Positions 1 through 13,078 of a stretch of 64,000 nucleotides of DNA are shown in pieces. The notes beneath the pieces were generated by a model. It did not search any database and was not told the origin of the DNA. It saw only the letters and a program-made list of their open reading frames with translations. Source of the stretch: Prostheceraeus crozeri (lineage: Eukaryota > Platyhelminthes > Polycladida > Euryleptidae); the NCBI GenBank assembly GCA_907163375.1, contig CAJQUW010003176.1, forward strand, positions 248,001 through 312,000, written 5' to 3'. A program made the translations under genes and the position numbers. Within the stretch, counting starts at the first letter, position 1, and every line of letters starts with the position of its first letter.

Positions 1-1299
1 CTGATGAGAAGACATTTATAAGTGGGCAGGTTTTGAAATGCATCTTCTTGGCACGAGATACATGTTTTCCAATTATCTGCAATATCATCAAGTAATTTAT
101 CTGTCAATGGGTACATTTTCACATTGTATTTTGGAATACATTCTCCTAATAATTTTTCCTAATCATTTGCAGCATCATGTATAATTCCAGCTAAGACAAA
201 GTAAATCTAATGAAGCATAATTATAGGCTATTAAAGATGAATGATGATCAATTTGAGTTACTCGTACTTGCAGTCGCCAACCTCGATAACTTTGTTTGGG
301 CCGGATTGTCGGGTAACGGTCCAGTCTGAATGATCCGCGCCGCGCCCAGGCTAGAAATTGAAAGGTTTGAAATGTTTCAGACCGCATCCGGGTCAAGAAA
401 TCCCGCCCTCCTCCAACTCTTTTTGAAAAACTGTCACGATTAAGATTCCTTGAAGCTAGTGTGGCCTGTGGCTTCTTTATCTACCATTTGTCTGTGATTA
501 TTAAGCAGAATTCGAGATGCTCTCATCCATGTACATGTTTAGGTTTCTTGTCATCGTATATAGTATTTCCGCAAGATTTTCATCGTATCATTAAGTCACT
601 AATCAGAAGTGAAGTTATGTTTTTCCTGATATTGCAGATTAGCAGCCATGCTAATTTCATCTGAAAACTTCAAAAGTTTTTAATAAAGATGTACTCTACA
701 GTAAGCTCAGTTTTCACAAAACATTCTCAGAGCTTGCTTTCAATATCAATAATTTTACAATATGTGGACCATGGTGAGCGCTTGTAGTGCTTTTTATCCA
801 TCTGCCAAATGCAAAATATAATGAACAATTGACAAAAATTACGTCCTTTCTGAAAACTCTTTCTTTTTTTGAAGCATGTCATCAACTTGAGTTTACAAAT
901 GAATGCATGATTGCATAATGAGCAATGCGTACTTTTCAATGTTCGAATCATGTCACCAAATACAGTGTGCAAATAACACAAAACAATGTATGATGAGCAT
1001 TTATTTATTGAAAATGCTTTATTAACCACGCTTATCTCATTCAAAAGCATGTAAAACACAATACTTAAACTATGAAAATGATGCAGACCCACCATCCGAA
1101 GATCATGCATAACGCATAAAAATGAAGTGAAACTCAACCTTTACCCTGAATGTGTATGAATGAACTATATTGCCTTTTTATTTGCAGTCATTGACATTGA
1201 CATATTTATATTCATATCAATTCATGTTTAAGGTTATGCAATCAATACTACTTATTAGAGATTATCATTAATAACCGTTCTTTCGTCGCTTGATTGCAG
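1..1299. other. no gene recognised
   Basis: AT-rich DNA with short ORFs only and no family motif that I recognise. The right end is the probable intron upstream of the exon at 1300: a pyrimidine-rich stretch ends in TTGCAG at 1294-1299. Confidence 0.4.
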
Positions 1300-1606
1300 T
1301 GAGTACGAAGCTTCGGATCATCATAACAACAAGATGAAGCACATGATCATGTTTTTCATTGGACTTGGCTGCTTCACTGCAGTAAATTGTGCGTGGGGTA
1401 AATGTGACAGGCGACATCCAAATGTCAAACCAGGCTGCATCATGGGCTGTCTGAATTGTGCAGATTTCCTAGGACACGAATTATATCGTCTTGCTGATTG
1501 CTGCGCCGAATGCAGAAACACCGGTGATTCTATCGTAAATGACGCACCAGACAACTGTTCACAGCGATTTTATCGATTGAAGCGTTTTTACCGAAGAGTA
1601 AGTTAA
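1300..1606 (+). CDS. small secreted Cys-rich peptide exon, eclosion-hormone-like
   Basis: The ORF starts at ATG 1334 and encodes 90 residues. Residues 1-22 look like a signal peptide (basic start, hydrophobic core, small residues before the cut), so the product should be secreted. The mature part has eight cysteines. Three of them, spaced C-x3-C-x2-C, are followed about 14 residues later by a pair spaced C-x3-C and then a last C. Eclosion hormones have the same C-x3-C-x2-C opening and a C-x3-C pair about 13 residues on. Dibasic KR and RR occur near the C terminus. The exon follows an acceptor (TTGCAG, ending 1299). A strong donor, GTAAGT at 1598, overlaps the ORF end, so the last residues may come from another exon; without splicing the stop is at 1604-1606. 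Eclosion-hormone-type neuropeptides are known in arthropods and ambulacrarians. The family call rests on cysteine spacing. A different Cys-rich secreted peptide is the main alternative. Confidence 0.55.
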
Positions 1607-1609
1607 TAC

Positions 1610-4600
1610 ATTGCTGATTGAAATGACTCTTGGTTGTTAATGAAAACTGTCAGGTTTTGAACATCTAATTAGAATAGCTATGGGTTCAAAATATTGCTGT
1701 GCTACCCTATCTGCACCGGCGTGGGCTCTGAAGCGCATCGAGATCACAGGCCGACTCGGGGCCCAGCTGCTCAGTTCCAAATTATATTTTAACAAGGCAT
1801 GCTTAAGTAAAATATTTCCCAGCATTACATAAAAATCTCTGTACTGCGTATTTGCACTGGATGCAAGACCCTGATATATCGCACGTGATCGCGTTTCAAA
1901 AGGTTATCCATACTATTATTAGGTGAGCACTTTATCATTTGACAAATGAGACATGTTTTAGGTTTCATGAAAAGCAAGGCTGTGCACGGTGCACCAATTT
2001 TTCTGCTTGCACCGGTTTTGGGGCCGATGCTCGTAATTGTGCCAATTTCAATCAGATATGTTAAGCATAATACTAGGAAAACATTATTCAATTCTATTTG
2101 TCATTTAAATTTAAAATTTTAATTTCTACATCATGAAAATGAAGCTTTAAAAAATTACAGCTGTATAACAGCTGATGCTTTTCCTGATGTTGAGAAGAAT
2201 GTGAAAAAAAGTGACGAAAATAAGATAATTCAGGTTCATGATAAATTATTTTATGTCACGAAATCCCATTTCTGGGCAATCTATAGAGCGAAATAAATTG
2301 TATTGTGTTTCGGATATGGATCAACATGTTCTTCAGCGCAACTTCTAAAATCTTCGTTGCATTTTCAACAATAGTAAAGGTTTTGATATACGTTCGAAAG
2401 CAGTTGGTCCGATTCTGTGGACTGATGCAAATTAGAAAGCCTCTTCAATGTTTATTGTACGCCGAATGAGCCACTGTCAGCTGCTACTAGCATTTCATAA
2501 AGCTTGAAAACCGGTTTTATTCAATATCAAGGCATTAAATGCTCGCGTTATATAACACTGACAACCTTTTGAAACGCGATCGCTCAAATCGATGTCAACT
2601 TAGCGCGATCGACCATCTAGTGCGGCCGTGTGAATTTTTCAGGGGTGGCATCCAATTCTCAATAATTATTTTTCTTCTTTCTAAAGAATTTACAATTTTT
2701 AATCCCGAAACTTTGCTACTTTTGAAAAATTTCGAAATTTCATTTCATTCTGACAATAGATGCTATCCATGATTGCCAAAGATTTTTCCAAAACAGTTTC
2801 ATGTTCTGCGAAGTTACCTTTGAGTTCAGAAAGATAAATAGAAAAAGATAAGTAATATTCACACAGCATAATTCTTGATATTATCCATATCTAAATGTTG
2901 CTTCCATTAGCACTTGCATAATATGATATTTATATCATAAATATATTATAATAAAATTACTCTATGGTTAAACTATTACAAAACTGCTAGCGAGTGTTAG
3001 ACAAAGTCAGATGAACACCTTTTTATATCTAGGAAATGCAAGTACGTCTATTTTATATACGAGATCATACAGAATCAAGAAAGCGGCAATAATACTTTTG
3101 GATTAGTCACTTAAATGCAGCAGCTTATACATGAACAATTAATGCTATCATTCCGAGCTCCAGACAACTTGAAGATGTTCTACGGTTCGAAGTCACGCTC
3201 ATTTTAACCAAGACCGATTAGAAACCACTGAACAGGGAATTTTTGGCGCGTGCAGACTAAAGAAGCAAACTACAGTCCCTGCCCTCAATTGATCTTCTAA
3301 AATCTAAGTCTATTGTTGTTTGAGACTAAATCTCACCAACTGCTTCAGCTAACAATGTCTGCTCGTGCTCAAAAATCACTCGCATTTCCGAAATGCAATG
3401 CAGGAATCAATGTGTTAATCGACATGAGGTTGCACTTATGATATATCCATTCTTCATTGCTTTGCATTTCAAACAGGTCTACAGCATACGAATGCTTTCA
3501 TGCCGGAATATCATAAGAAAAGTTGACGCGCAGAAAAGTTGACGTTTTATAATGGGCTACATTGGAATAAAATACGGTGATTTTTTTCATAATTCTTCCA
3601 TTTGGAAACTCAAGGATTCAGATCGAATTCCTTTCTTATGCAAGCGATTTCATGATTATCTTCAAATTATTAGAAACTGATTTGAATCTTATGGTTCCCA
3701 AATGGAAGAAACAATTCATTTTATCTACAAGAATCAAAAATGAAGTGCTTCAACAAATAAGATTATATACTCCTACTACTATTCAAACGGAACATTGTAA
3801 GTAACAAGGAAGAGGAAATTCATTCACATTTGCTGAGGGTAGAATTTTATTCAAAGGTGCGCGTACAAATACTGTGTTACAAAGCCAATGAAACAAACTA
3901 AAAATTTGGGTAGGTTAAGAACATTTCTATGTATATACCAAAGTGACTAATCCTTGACCGCACATTCAACTGCTCAAAAATGTAAAGTGTCATACTAATA
4001 TAAAAAAATCAGGAGATAATGGCACCAGATAAAGGGTTTGATATTTTCTTCCATATATACATACATATTATTGTATTATTTCAATACATTATTATTCCAA
4101 AGGACCTGCCTGTACTTAGCTACACTTGAATAATTTTTCCATGAATATCATTATGAATTATCTAATTACGTTCGAGCACATTCTAAACACATGATAAAAT
4201 TTTCGACTTATGGTGAGTGTAAGTCATAGCTCAAACATGTTAAAAAAATTGTTAATCCTGAAAAGAAATCTCAGGTGTTAATCAGAAATTGTTGAAGTTA
4301 TTTAAAAATGTTTTGCCTTTCAATATTCATGCAATGTACTGTATCCTGTGACTTTCCACAGACAAAATTAGTCGGATGTCCATCCATGAAAATGTTTCGA
4401 TGAAGTTGAATGATAATGATAATATGTATTAATGATAATCAATAAGTAATACATAAATATATCAAAAAGATATTGCAGCAAAGTGAAATTATAAATTTTA
4501 CATGCTACAAAACATGCCATAAGTATTAACAATGACATTTTGTAATACAAGTTTTGATGCTTGACAGAACTACATTCTGAATTAAAATAGTGATTACATC

Positions 4601-5925
4601 ATCCCTATCTAAGAATATATTATAAATACAACATAAAGCATCGTTGCCAATTCATATTTGTTAGTTTGAGTTAAGCTATTATCATGCACAGTTTTCTTGT
4701 TTTCACTGAAAATACACATATGTGAAATATGTACAAATTGTACATCAAAACATTAGTGAATGATGATTCTAATTGAGTTTATTTCTCTTTTCAGTTGTAT
4801 CTGAAAGCATAACTCACCGTTGGAAGAAAAGATATCTCAAACTGCATTTATTTTTATGAAGCATTAAAAATCGAAGCTGCATATATTCGTATCTGTAAAG
4901 GCCGATCCTGTGTACATCTCAATTTCAAAATGGATTTTATCGATCAGAGATTGAATAACTTTGTACATTAACCATGATTTGATTGTAAAACTACATGACT
5001 GTAAGTTTGTGATCACTGTGCCGTTGTTGAGACTCTGTGGGTGATTTTAATTTCCTTGAACAATAAATTTGATATTTTGTCAATACAGTTTCTTCTGATT
5101 TGATAGTTGAGTGATAAAGCAGAATTGTTCAGACCCTTTAGTCAGTTTTTCATAACGGTTATCTACTAATTCTCAGTCTGCATATTCAGTCGCTTTTTTA
5201 TTGCGATTAGTGCCGGAGGTCGAAATTTGCAGTTCGGAATATGAATGGGAATACTATCATATAAGCCTCCGTAGATCAACTCAAATGGAGATAGCTTCTT
5301 AAAAACGCACTCGAAAATACAAGTCATTCAGAATCACTTCATTTCATTTCCAGAGGTAGATAACTGGATTGAAATTACAATCCCAGGCGTTCGCAATTGA
5401 TCTGCTGTGAAAAAATCGAAGTTGGAGGATTGTTCGGAGAAGAAATAGCTCTGGCATATTTAAAATTTTATGTAAATTTCATAATGTTTGCTCCTGATTG
5501 GTTGAGAGCACTATGGATGGGGTGCAATGTTGTCATAAGCTTATACAATCAAAAATGATTAAAATCCTCTATAAGCCGCTCAATGTCAGCACGATCTCGA
5601 GGGTATCCGCGAGGCTCGATTGTATGAATCACAGAATTGTTCGATATATTGTACGACAAATCACACGTATTTCTACAACAACATTGATAAATTCAAAAAA
5701 ACGTGTATTCCATATAAAATGCATAATTGACATCAAAGGTCAGTCGCAGTACATTGAACATCTAAAGAGAATTACAACTATTAAGTCAATAAAAGACAAC
5801 AACTAATGCTTAGTATACTACTCGTCAATGAAGAGCAGGACAATGATTTTGATCAAAAGTATAGAATAAAGACAAAACGTAGTCTGTAAAATACGCTTAT
5901 TTAATCATTGGAACTGCATATAGCC
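1610..5925. other. intergenic or intronic, no gene recognised
   Basis: Long AT-rich stretch with only short ORFs. It contains one imperfect inverted repeat, listed separately (1885-1909 with 2560-2583). No RNA gene or transposase motif was recognised. Confidence 0.4.
1885..2583. repeat. imperfect inverted repeat, possible MITE ends
   Basis: A 25-base segment at 1885-1909 recurs in inverted form at 2560-2583; both contain GATCGCGTTTCAAAAGGTT. The pair is about 650 bases apart and could be the ends of a small non-autonomous DNA transposon. No clear target-site duplication was found, so this is tentative. Confidence 0.3.
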
Positions 5926-5929
5926 GTGT

Positions 5930-6400
5930 TCATAGAGGTGGCGGTATGCTGCATAGCGTTGTCTTGTTGAAGAATCAGTCCAAATTCTTCACATGTTGGT
6001 CCGAGTCATTATCTGGTCACGATATATCAGTATCACCATTCATAACACCTACTATAGACTATGTGTCAAACAGCTTTGCCCTCCTGCCAGATTCCGGCCT
6101 ACACTATTACACTCCCACTGCCGTATTGGTCATGTTCTGCGATGCAACAATCTGTGAACCGTTCGGTAAGCAGACGACGTACTATCACATCATGAAAGTC
6201 CAAGCAAAAACGAGAGTCATCTGTCGACGGAATTCTCCGCCAAAAATCAATAGGGGCTTCCACGAAGTTCCTACACCAGTTCCTACACATCTTACTTTAC
6301 GGTGACGCAATGTCAGTGGTATCCGTAAAACAGGCCTTTATGACCGACACCCGCCACACAGCATCGCTGTTCGAAGTGAATGCGTTGTATGACAAAGAAT
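5930..6400 (-). pseudogene. Tc1-like transposase relic
   Basis: Reverse-strand reading gives Tc1 transposase hallmarks. The block around the first catalytic Asp reads TDDSRFCLDFHD (Tc1 family: TDESRFCL). A glycine-rich GSGSVIV block (family: GGGSVMVWG) follows, and then LQQDNAMQHTA near 5930-5965 (family: MQDNARPHTAR), which carries the second catalytic Asp. These blocks lie in different frames with stops between them, and neither the DNA-binding N terminus nor inverted ends could be found. It is a dead partial copy. Confidence 0.65.
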
Positions 6401-6499
6401 GTAGACACTTGCAAACAATTTTCATGCTACAAAATCGGTATCTATTCCCTGTTGAACTAGCCGGAGACCTTCCCTTAAACTCTAATTCCTAGTCATCCA

Positions 6500-7382
6500 C
6501 CACATGGCTTTCTCCTGATATATCCTTCCTTCTACCTAAATCTATTCCACCATTTCTCTACTGCTCTTTAACAGCAGTTCAACTATCCCTCAACTTCTCT
6601 TATCGAAACATCAGAAGTCAGAAATCAGAAACGTATATTTTTCACAACATGAAAATACGTACAAATGAAAAGGTGATGAACGATGACAATAACTCAAGAA
6701 TTAGAATGAATAATTGTATTTACAAAGATGGCATGAGGTGATTTATCATGAAAATAAGTTCTGGTTCTCTGGAAGGAGAGGACGAAAATATAAATAATAC
6801 ATTTCTTTATCAATGTATTTTTTAAATTTCAGTTACTTTCAGCAAGTTATAAAATATCAACATAAACATTATGCACAAATATCAAAAATGAAAATATAAG
6901 CGGAAGAACGCGATGATCTACCTATGTAATTATTAAAAGTTAGTAATCGAGGTACGCTGAGAAAATTGCTAAAGCCTAAACCTCACTAGTAAGAGGTCCG
7001 GAACAAGTGTAGAATATACATGCATCCATATACACGTGAAGTAATGTTGTAAATGATAATCATTGCCAGTAATATTACCGGTAATGATCACCCAAGCACC
7101 ATCGGTAATAACTACCGAGAATTTTTGAAGCTTCGATTTTTATTCAATGTAACTTCATCGCTCTGTTACGCAGATTTTCCCTAAATTCATAAGTATTTTG
7201 GTATTTACACTTAGCTGTTGCTGCTTTGTCTGTAATTTGATATTGTGCATATTTGAAATCATCTAATTAAATCTCAATAACGTTTCAAAATGTCTGGCGT
7301 AAAGTAAAAAATTGTTATATCGGCAACTCTATAAATAAATTATGCCAATTTGTGCTCATTGTTTCTGTAGATAATTGAAACA
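6500..7382. other. no gene recognised
   Basis: AT-rich DNA between the Tc1 relic and the mariner. No coding motif or repeat structure was seen. Confidence 0.35.
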
Positions 7383-7384
7383 TA

Positions 7385-8760
7385 CACGGTGTTTCAGTTG
7401 ATCTGTCCGTTTTTTTCTATATCATGTTTTCAGTTGATCTGGCATATTATTCTGGACCATTTTCAATATGTGCAAGAAGACAAAGTTCCAATGAAAACAA
7501 AGTGTATTATATATATTTTAAGCATGCAAACAGATGATGAATACGCAAATCACAAGAGCTGTTCAATATATTGACCCTCCTGTTCGACACAAACAGTACA
7601 ACGGAGAATGGATAAGTCACAAGCTCGCCTGATCACTTCAGTGTCAGCTCGCGAAGAATGACCAGCAGGATCGGTTTTAAGTCTTCCAGCGGTCGAGGTC
7701 GGGCATTGAAAAGACGGTGTCGTACATCACCCCACAGTCAGAAATCATTCGCGGACAGACCAGGTGATCCTGGTGGCCAGGCAATAGGTCCCCCCTCGTA
7801 CTATCCACCGTCCGGTAAGGTTGCGATTCAAATGATCTCTGACAACAATCAAATAATGAGAAGGAGCGCCATCGAGTTCATCGATTAAGATTCCGTGGAT
7901 TCGACAATAGCGGTGTGACCGCATAATTGATGAGCTTGAAAAGTATACCGTTATGTGGTGAAGCCATAGCCCAGCATGTCACTGATGGTTGAGGCGCAAC
8001 ACCTTGAGGGTTATCATGTGAATAGATGAACGTATTGTGTTATCTAACGGAGTAACATTCACATGAAATGTTGCCTCGTCACTGAAATTTATGTTCATCA
8101 CGGAGTTACGATCTATGAGATGTCTCTCCCAGATCGTCTCACAAAAAGCTGTGCGCATAACAAAATCATCTGTTTGGAGCTCGCACAGTCTTGAGCTTCC
8201 AAGGACTGAGGCACTCTGCTTTCAATTTCCGATTCACTCTGACTGGTGATACCTGACATTGTTGTGCAATTTTACATTGTGATGTAGTTGGTTCATCAGC
8301 AAACGCAGCGAGGACTTCGTCTTTTTTACAGACTGGTTGCCGTTATGCGAGCGAGGATGAAGTGACACAGTCTCCATGAAGCGGTCCTTCCAGTGCCGTG
8401 GAGTTCGAACAGGTGGAGGTTCCGCATAATTTTCCTCTTGAAGCATCCGTCGAGCTTTCTCGCAATTAAAGGTGATCGAATGTGCTGCGATTGTAGCAAT
8501 TTCAGCGTTCGTCAAATCTTTGTACTCCATTTCTGATTACAACTGCATGAAACTCGCACACACTAGCAGACCTAATCACCTTTATGAAGTCTGTTCGCAG
8601 GCAGCGAATTCAGTCACACACTACTTGCTAGAACAATGCATGCAGCAACATAACTACTGTTTTTCGTAGAATAAATGACTCATTACAGTGCGTTCCAAAA
8701 GAAGATTGCATATTATATAGTATAAGCCAAAAAATCGGCCAGACCAATTGAAACATCCTG
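7385..8760 (-). mobile_element. dead mariner-like element with both ends
   Basis: The two ends are inverted copies. The left end begins CACGGTGTTTCAGTTGATCT after TA (7383-7384). The right end, read in reverse, begins CAGGATGTTTCAATTGGTCT before TA (8761-8762). That gives a TA target duplication and a length of 1376 bases, typical for mariner. The reverse-strand ORF at 8530-8234 gives the N-terminal helix-turn-helix part of a mariner-type transposase (TNAEIA start, then PRHWKDRF and SLHPRSHNG). Further downstream only frameshifted, stop-ridden remains of the catalytic part can be read. Confidence 0.75.
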
Positions 8761-8762
8761 TA

Positions 8763-9084
8763 TTTGCATATCTTACAATGATGCTGACATGGAGTGAAAT
8801 GAAATAGCTAGGTAAATCCACTATATGTAAATCCCAGTTCCAACGAAGTCAGAAAAGTAATTGGCCCATTTGAGTGGTCAGTATTTGCAACTTTGAAGCT
8901 GCAACAATAACATCCACAATAACAATATATTCGATTGTAAATACATGTACAGGCAATGCTTCCCAATATGAAAGTCTTCAATTTACAAGCTAATCCATTG
9001 AAATGAATTTTACTGTAGGATGGGCACATTTTCTCTAAAGTCAGCAAATAATTTGTGGCAATCATAAATGCAGCAGCTTTTGTG
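8763..9084. other. spacer between mariner and LINE
   Basis: About 320 bases with no recognised coding motif. Confidence 0.3.
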
Positions 9085-11530
9085 CCGGTAATAATTACTA
9101 CCTATTACCTGGTGCATGCCGTCCAGTCGCGTACGACTCTCGGCGACGTCATACTGGATCCTTCTCCATGCAAAGCGGTCTCTTTGCTTCCCTTGTCATT
9201 CGTTCCAATGTTTGTCCTGTGATGGTCTTCAGTCCCTCCATCCACTCGGTTCTTTGTCTTCCTCTTCGTCTGGATCCCTCTGTGGTGCTGAACATGATGT
9301 CTTTCTCGAGGGACCCATCAGCTCGCGTGATATGTCCAAAATAACGTAGAGCTGCAGTAGTGATCTTTATCTGAAGCGGCTTGACCATTGGCAGTTGTCG
9401 TAAAACCCACTCATTGGTGTTTCTTGCCGTCCAGGTTAAGCGAAGTAGCCTTCTCCAGCACCAGAGTTCAAAGGCATCCATGCGCTTCCAATGTGCTTTC
9501 AACAAATTCCGCATTTCGGCACCGTACAGGAATATCAGGAACACCACTGCATGCACTATAGTCGTACCTTGGTCGATCGAAAGATGCCTATATCCTTCCA
9601 GACCTTTAATTCTTTGAAAATCCCATCATGGCCGATCTAGCCAATGCGGTACGTCTCTTCAATTCCTCCTCAACTCGACCATCCGCAATGATCTTTCCGC
9701 CGAGGAACACAAAACTGTCCACTACCTCCACGTTCTCGCCGTCAAGCTCGAAACTAGTAATCGAACCCGTCGTCATAATCTTTGTCTTTGCCACATTGAG
9801 ATGCAGCCCTGCTCATAGAGTAGGCTCATAGAGTACTCTATGGCCCTGCTGGCTTACTTACTGCCTTAAGTCGGGTGAGGCCTTCTTTCAGCTCTTCTTT
9901 TGAGGAAGCCAGGTTCGTCGTCTCATCTGCATATCGTAAGTTTGACAATTTCCTGTCGACAAATTTGATCGCTCCTTTCCAGCAATCCAACGTTTCTCTT
10001 ACTATTTTTCTGCGTAGATGTTGTATAAAATGGGTGACAAGATGCAACCCTGTCGAACTCCTCCACCGATCCGGAAAGCGTCTGTTTTTCCAAATTCCGT
10101 CCTGACAGTGGCTGATTGGTCTACATATAGCTCCCGCATCATTGTGATAAGATGCACAGGAACGCCAATTTCTTGCAACATGCACCATAGTCTCTGATAG
10201 TCGACATAATCAAATGCTTTTTGACAATCAATAAAGGTCAGCATGATAACTTGTTGCTTCGCGAGTGTTCCTTCCATAATCGCACGCAAATTGGAGATGT
10301 GACCTCGTGTGCCTCTGCCTCGCCCGAAGACAGCTTGTTCTTGTGGAAGTTGGGGAAGAAGGTAGGGTTCGAGACGTGTCTGAATAATTTTCAGCAACAC
10401 TTTGCTCATGTGCGGGATCAAAGCCATCGTGCGATAATTGCCGCACTCTTTTGTCACCTTTCTTGTGCAATGGAATGAAAACGGAGGTTTTCCAATCGTT
10501 TACCTATTTTTTCTGCCTCTAGATATTATTGCAGAGATGCTTCAAGACTCATGATTTGTAATCCTCCTGCTTTTAGAAATTCTGCTGGCACACTGTCCCA
10601 TCCTGGCGATTTTCTGTTGGCCCGATCCTTAATAACAGCTTCCAATTCGGTCTCCAGCATGTCTGGTTCGAGTTGGCAGTCGTCATCACTTATGAAGAGA
10701 TCAGTGAGATTAGGATCCCGCTGTTATCATATTTCGGTGCAAGCTCTCCAACGTCTTTTCACGTCAGCCTCTTTAGTCAGCACTACACCTTCAGACGATT
10801 GTAATGAACTGCATCTTGGACTGAAAGTACCAGTAATGGCCTTAATCTCTTTGAAGAGATGTCTCGTTCTGTCATCTTTGCAGTCCTCTTCAATCCTTTC
10901 ACATGTTCTTTTAAGCTCAGTTTCCTTATCTTTTCTTGTTTGTCATTGGAAATCTGCATTCAGCTTTTTGAATTCATTCCTATTGCCTTCAGCTTTTGTT
11001 TGCCGTCGTCGCTCAGCAATCCCGAGGGTTTCTATTGATAATCACGGATTCTTTTCTTTGTTCTTGATTTTCGGAACACATTGCTCTGCAGCTGAAAGAA
11101 TAGTGTCTCTAATAAAAATCCATTCTTCATTAGCGTCTTCATAGGCACGATCAAGGCATTGAAATCTGTTCTTTAATTCGATAGAGAATTTGATTTTTGG
11201 GATTTGTTCCAAATCATACTTTGGCCTGAACTTTTTACTTGGGCATACTCTTAAGCTTGTATCGAATCTTTGCAACCAACAAATTATGGTCAGTACCGCA
11301 GTCAGCTCCTGGATAAGTAACTGTCTGCATCACAGTGCTTGTACATCTGGTGGAACATAAGATGTAATCAATTTGATTTCCTGCATTTCCATGTGGTGAG
11401 CGCCATGTGAAGAGTCGTTTTGGGTGATGTTGAAATAGTGCATTCATAATTCGCAAGTTGTTACAGTGGCAAAAATCCCAAAGACCTCTTTCATTTCTGT
11501 CGAAGTGGTTTCACCGTTACCTTCTTCGGT
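9085..11530 (-). pseudogene. RTE/BovB-like LINE, endonuclease and reverse transcriptase
   Basis: Read on the reverse strand, pieces appear in the correct order for an RTE-clade ORF2. The end of the AP endonuclease lies near 11510-11235 (NERGLWDF, then FTWRSP, NQIDYI, TDHNLL). A linker follows at 11275-11042. Reverse transcriptase lies at about 10490-9840: NYRTMALIPHMSK, IDCQKAFDYVD, GGGVRQGCILSPILYNIYAE, and YADE in place of the usual YADD. A connector at 9794-9606 has TTGSITSFELDG and FVFLGGKI. The tail at 9556-9149 has AFELWCWRRLLRLTW, RYFGHITR and RRRGRQRTEW. The last motifs are typical of BovB/RTE tails. The frame changes at least five times, so the copy is inactive. The 3' end is near 9085. 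Confidence 0.85.
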
Positions 11531-11960
11531 GCAGTACAAGAGTCAAATCTGGAGTTTCCAGATCATCTCCTGATACACTCAGATATCTCTGTTGACCGTA
11601 AGATCAGGTCTTTCGCAGAATCTGATACACCACTGCTGCCCAGAGCAGGTGGTTTTAATTCAGAGTTTTCCTTCTCCTAGATAGATTGTCTACCAAGACT
11701 AACGAACTCCATCTGTCCGGGCAAGAGCTATTTATATTGGGCCCTTTGCTCGTCAGTGAGCCTCTGTTGTTGGCGTTACCCAGAGGAGACCACGAGTAGG
11801 TAACAGTAGGTTGATGGCCCAAGTACATGCAACCTTTTCGATTAGCTGGGAGTGCCACCCTCCAGTCCGGTTGCGCTTACCAAGGCCTTTCCCCTCACAA
11901 TTATAGTAAGTACATATACGTTTTAGAACAGCATGTCGGAGCATTAGGTACTTTATCATC
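11531..11960 (-). repeat. probable 5' part of the RTE-like LINE
   Basis: The sequence joins the endonuclease remnant and contains a reverse-strand LGKRNRTGG segment (11959-11753). This resembles the LGERNERG block of RTE endonucleases, but it is displaced relative to the second such block near 11510. It may be a rearranged 5' region or a piece of another LINE. Confidence 0.35.
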
Positions 11961-12399
11961 CTAGAACTAGCATTATTTTGATTTTATTATGTGGTCAATG
12001 CGAATTGCAATAAGCTTGTAACTTTGAAAAGGTTTATTCTTATTATTTCAACTGTTAGGAAACAATGCATTGCTTTCCTCCAAATCAATATGGCTTTTGC
12101 AAAATCAAAAGTTTTGCCGATGGATATCCTGTCCCTACTGCTGAATTTAGTACTCATACTCAGTGAAAGTTGACTGCGGTTGCAATAAGAAGACGTCACT
12201 CTAGCATCATATTTGTTGTAATTTGCTTCTTTAACCTATGTCACTTATAGAAAAGATAATTAGTATCAAAGGCTTCAGAGACATTCTGAGGAATTTACTA
12301 CCGTCTGTCACATGTCCCGGCGGAGAGAACCTTTCTTTCCTTGGATCCCCAATGACACATTATGCTATCAGTAGAGCCTTGAGTCTTGACTGAGAAGGA
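11961..12399. other. no gene recognised
   Basis: Spacer between the reverse-oriented LINE and the forward LINE. Only short ORFs are present. Confidence 0.3.
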
Positions 12400-13078
12400 G
12401 TTTATCATCAAATTGGTCTGTCATCGACTGGAAGAAGTCAACAGTCATGTCGCATTTTTTCTCCTCAGTCGCATCTATTAATTCCGAGACTGACTTATCT
12501 TCTGCGATCAGGTCCTTGCTTTGATGAAAACGAAGCACTAAAGCGACTAAATGCAGTGATCAAACACGGATTAGAAAAAATTATGAACATAAATTTCGAA
12601 CAACGCTCGTGCGTACAAGCGAAGCAACCAATACTTTTTGATGGCCTTGGAATTCGACAACCATCTGATACTGCTCTCCGAGCCTATTTGTCCTCATCAA
12701 TTTCATTAAGTCAACTTGTCATGAAAATCTTCACAAGCATTCCCGAATCCTGTCATGTCAATCGACTCAACAATGTTTTTGATCGGTGTACGAATAAGTA
12801 TGGTGAGAGCAATATTCCACATGAAAATATCAGGAGTCAACAGCGTGTGTGGGACAACATCAATGTAATAATCAAATTCAGGAATTGCTTGCCAACGCTA
12901 ACAACCTGGAACGAGCAAGTCTTCTTGGAGCACAGTCGGCTTACAGCAGGTCTTGGCTACATGTTGTCCCAATAGCCAGCGCCGGAACAATGCTGGACAA
13001 TCAATCCTTTCGGTTTGCTATTGCAATGCGTGTCGACAGTGAAGTTTGCGAAGAATTCACCTGTCTGTATCTGCAAAG

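Noticed and set aside
5498-5806. 102-residue forward ORF
   Set aside because: No recognisable motif, no splice or promoter context; composition looks like chance AT-rich coding.
9116-11144. Several forward ORFs of 70-200 residues, including one of 197 residues at 10551
   Set aside because: They are antisense to the RTE-like LINE, whose reverse-strand motifs are clear.
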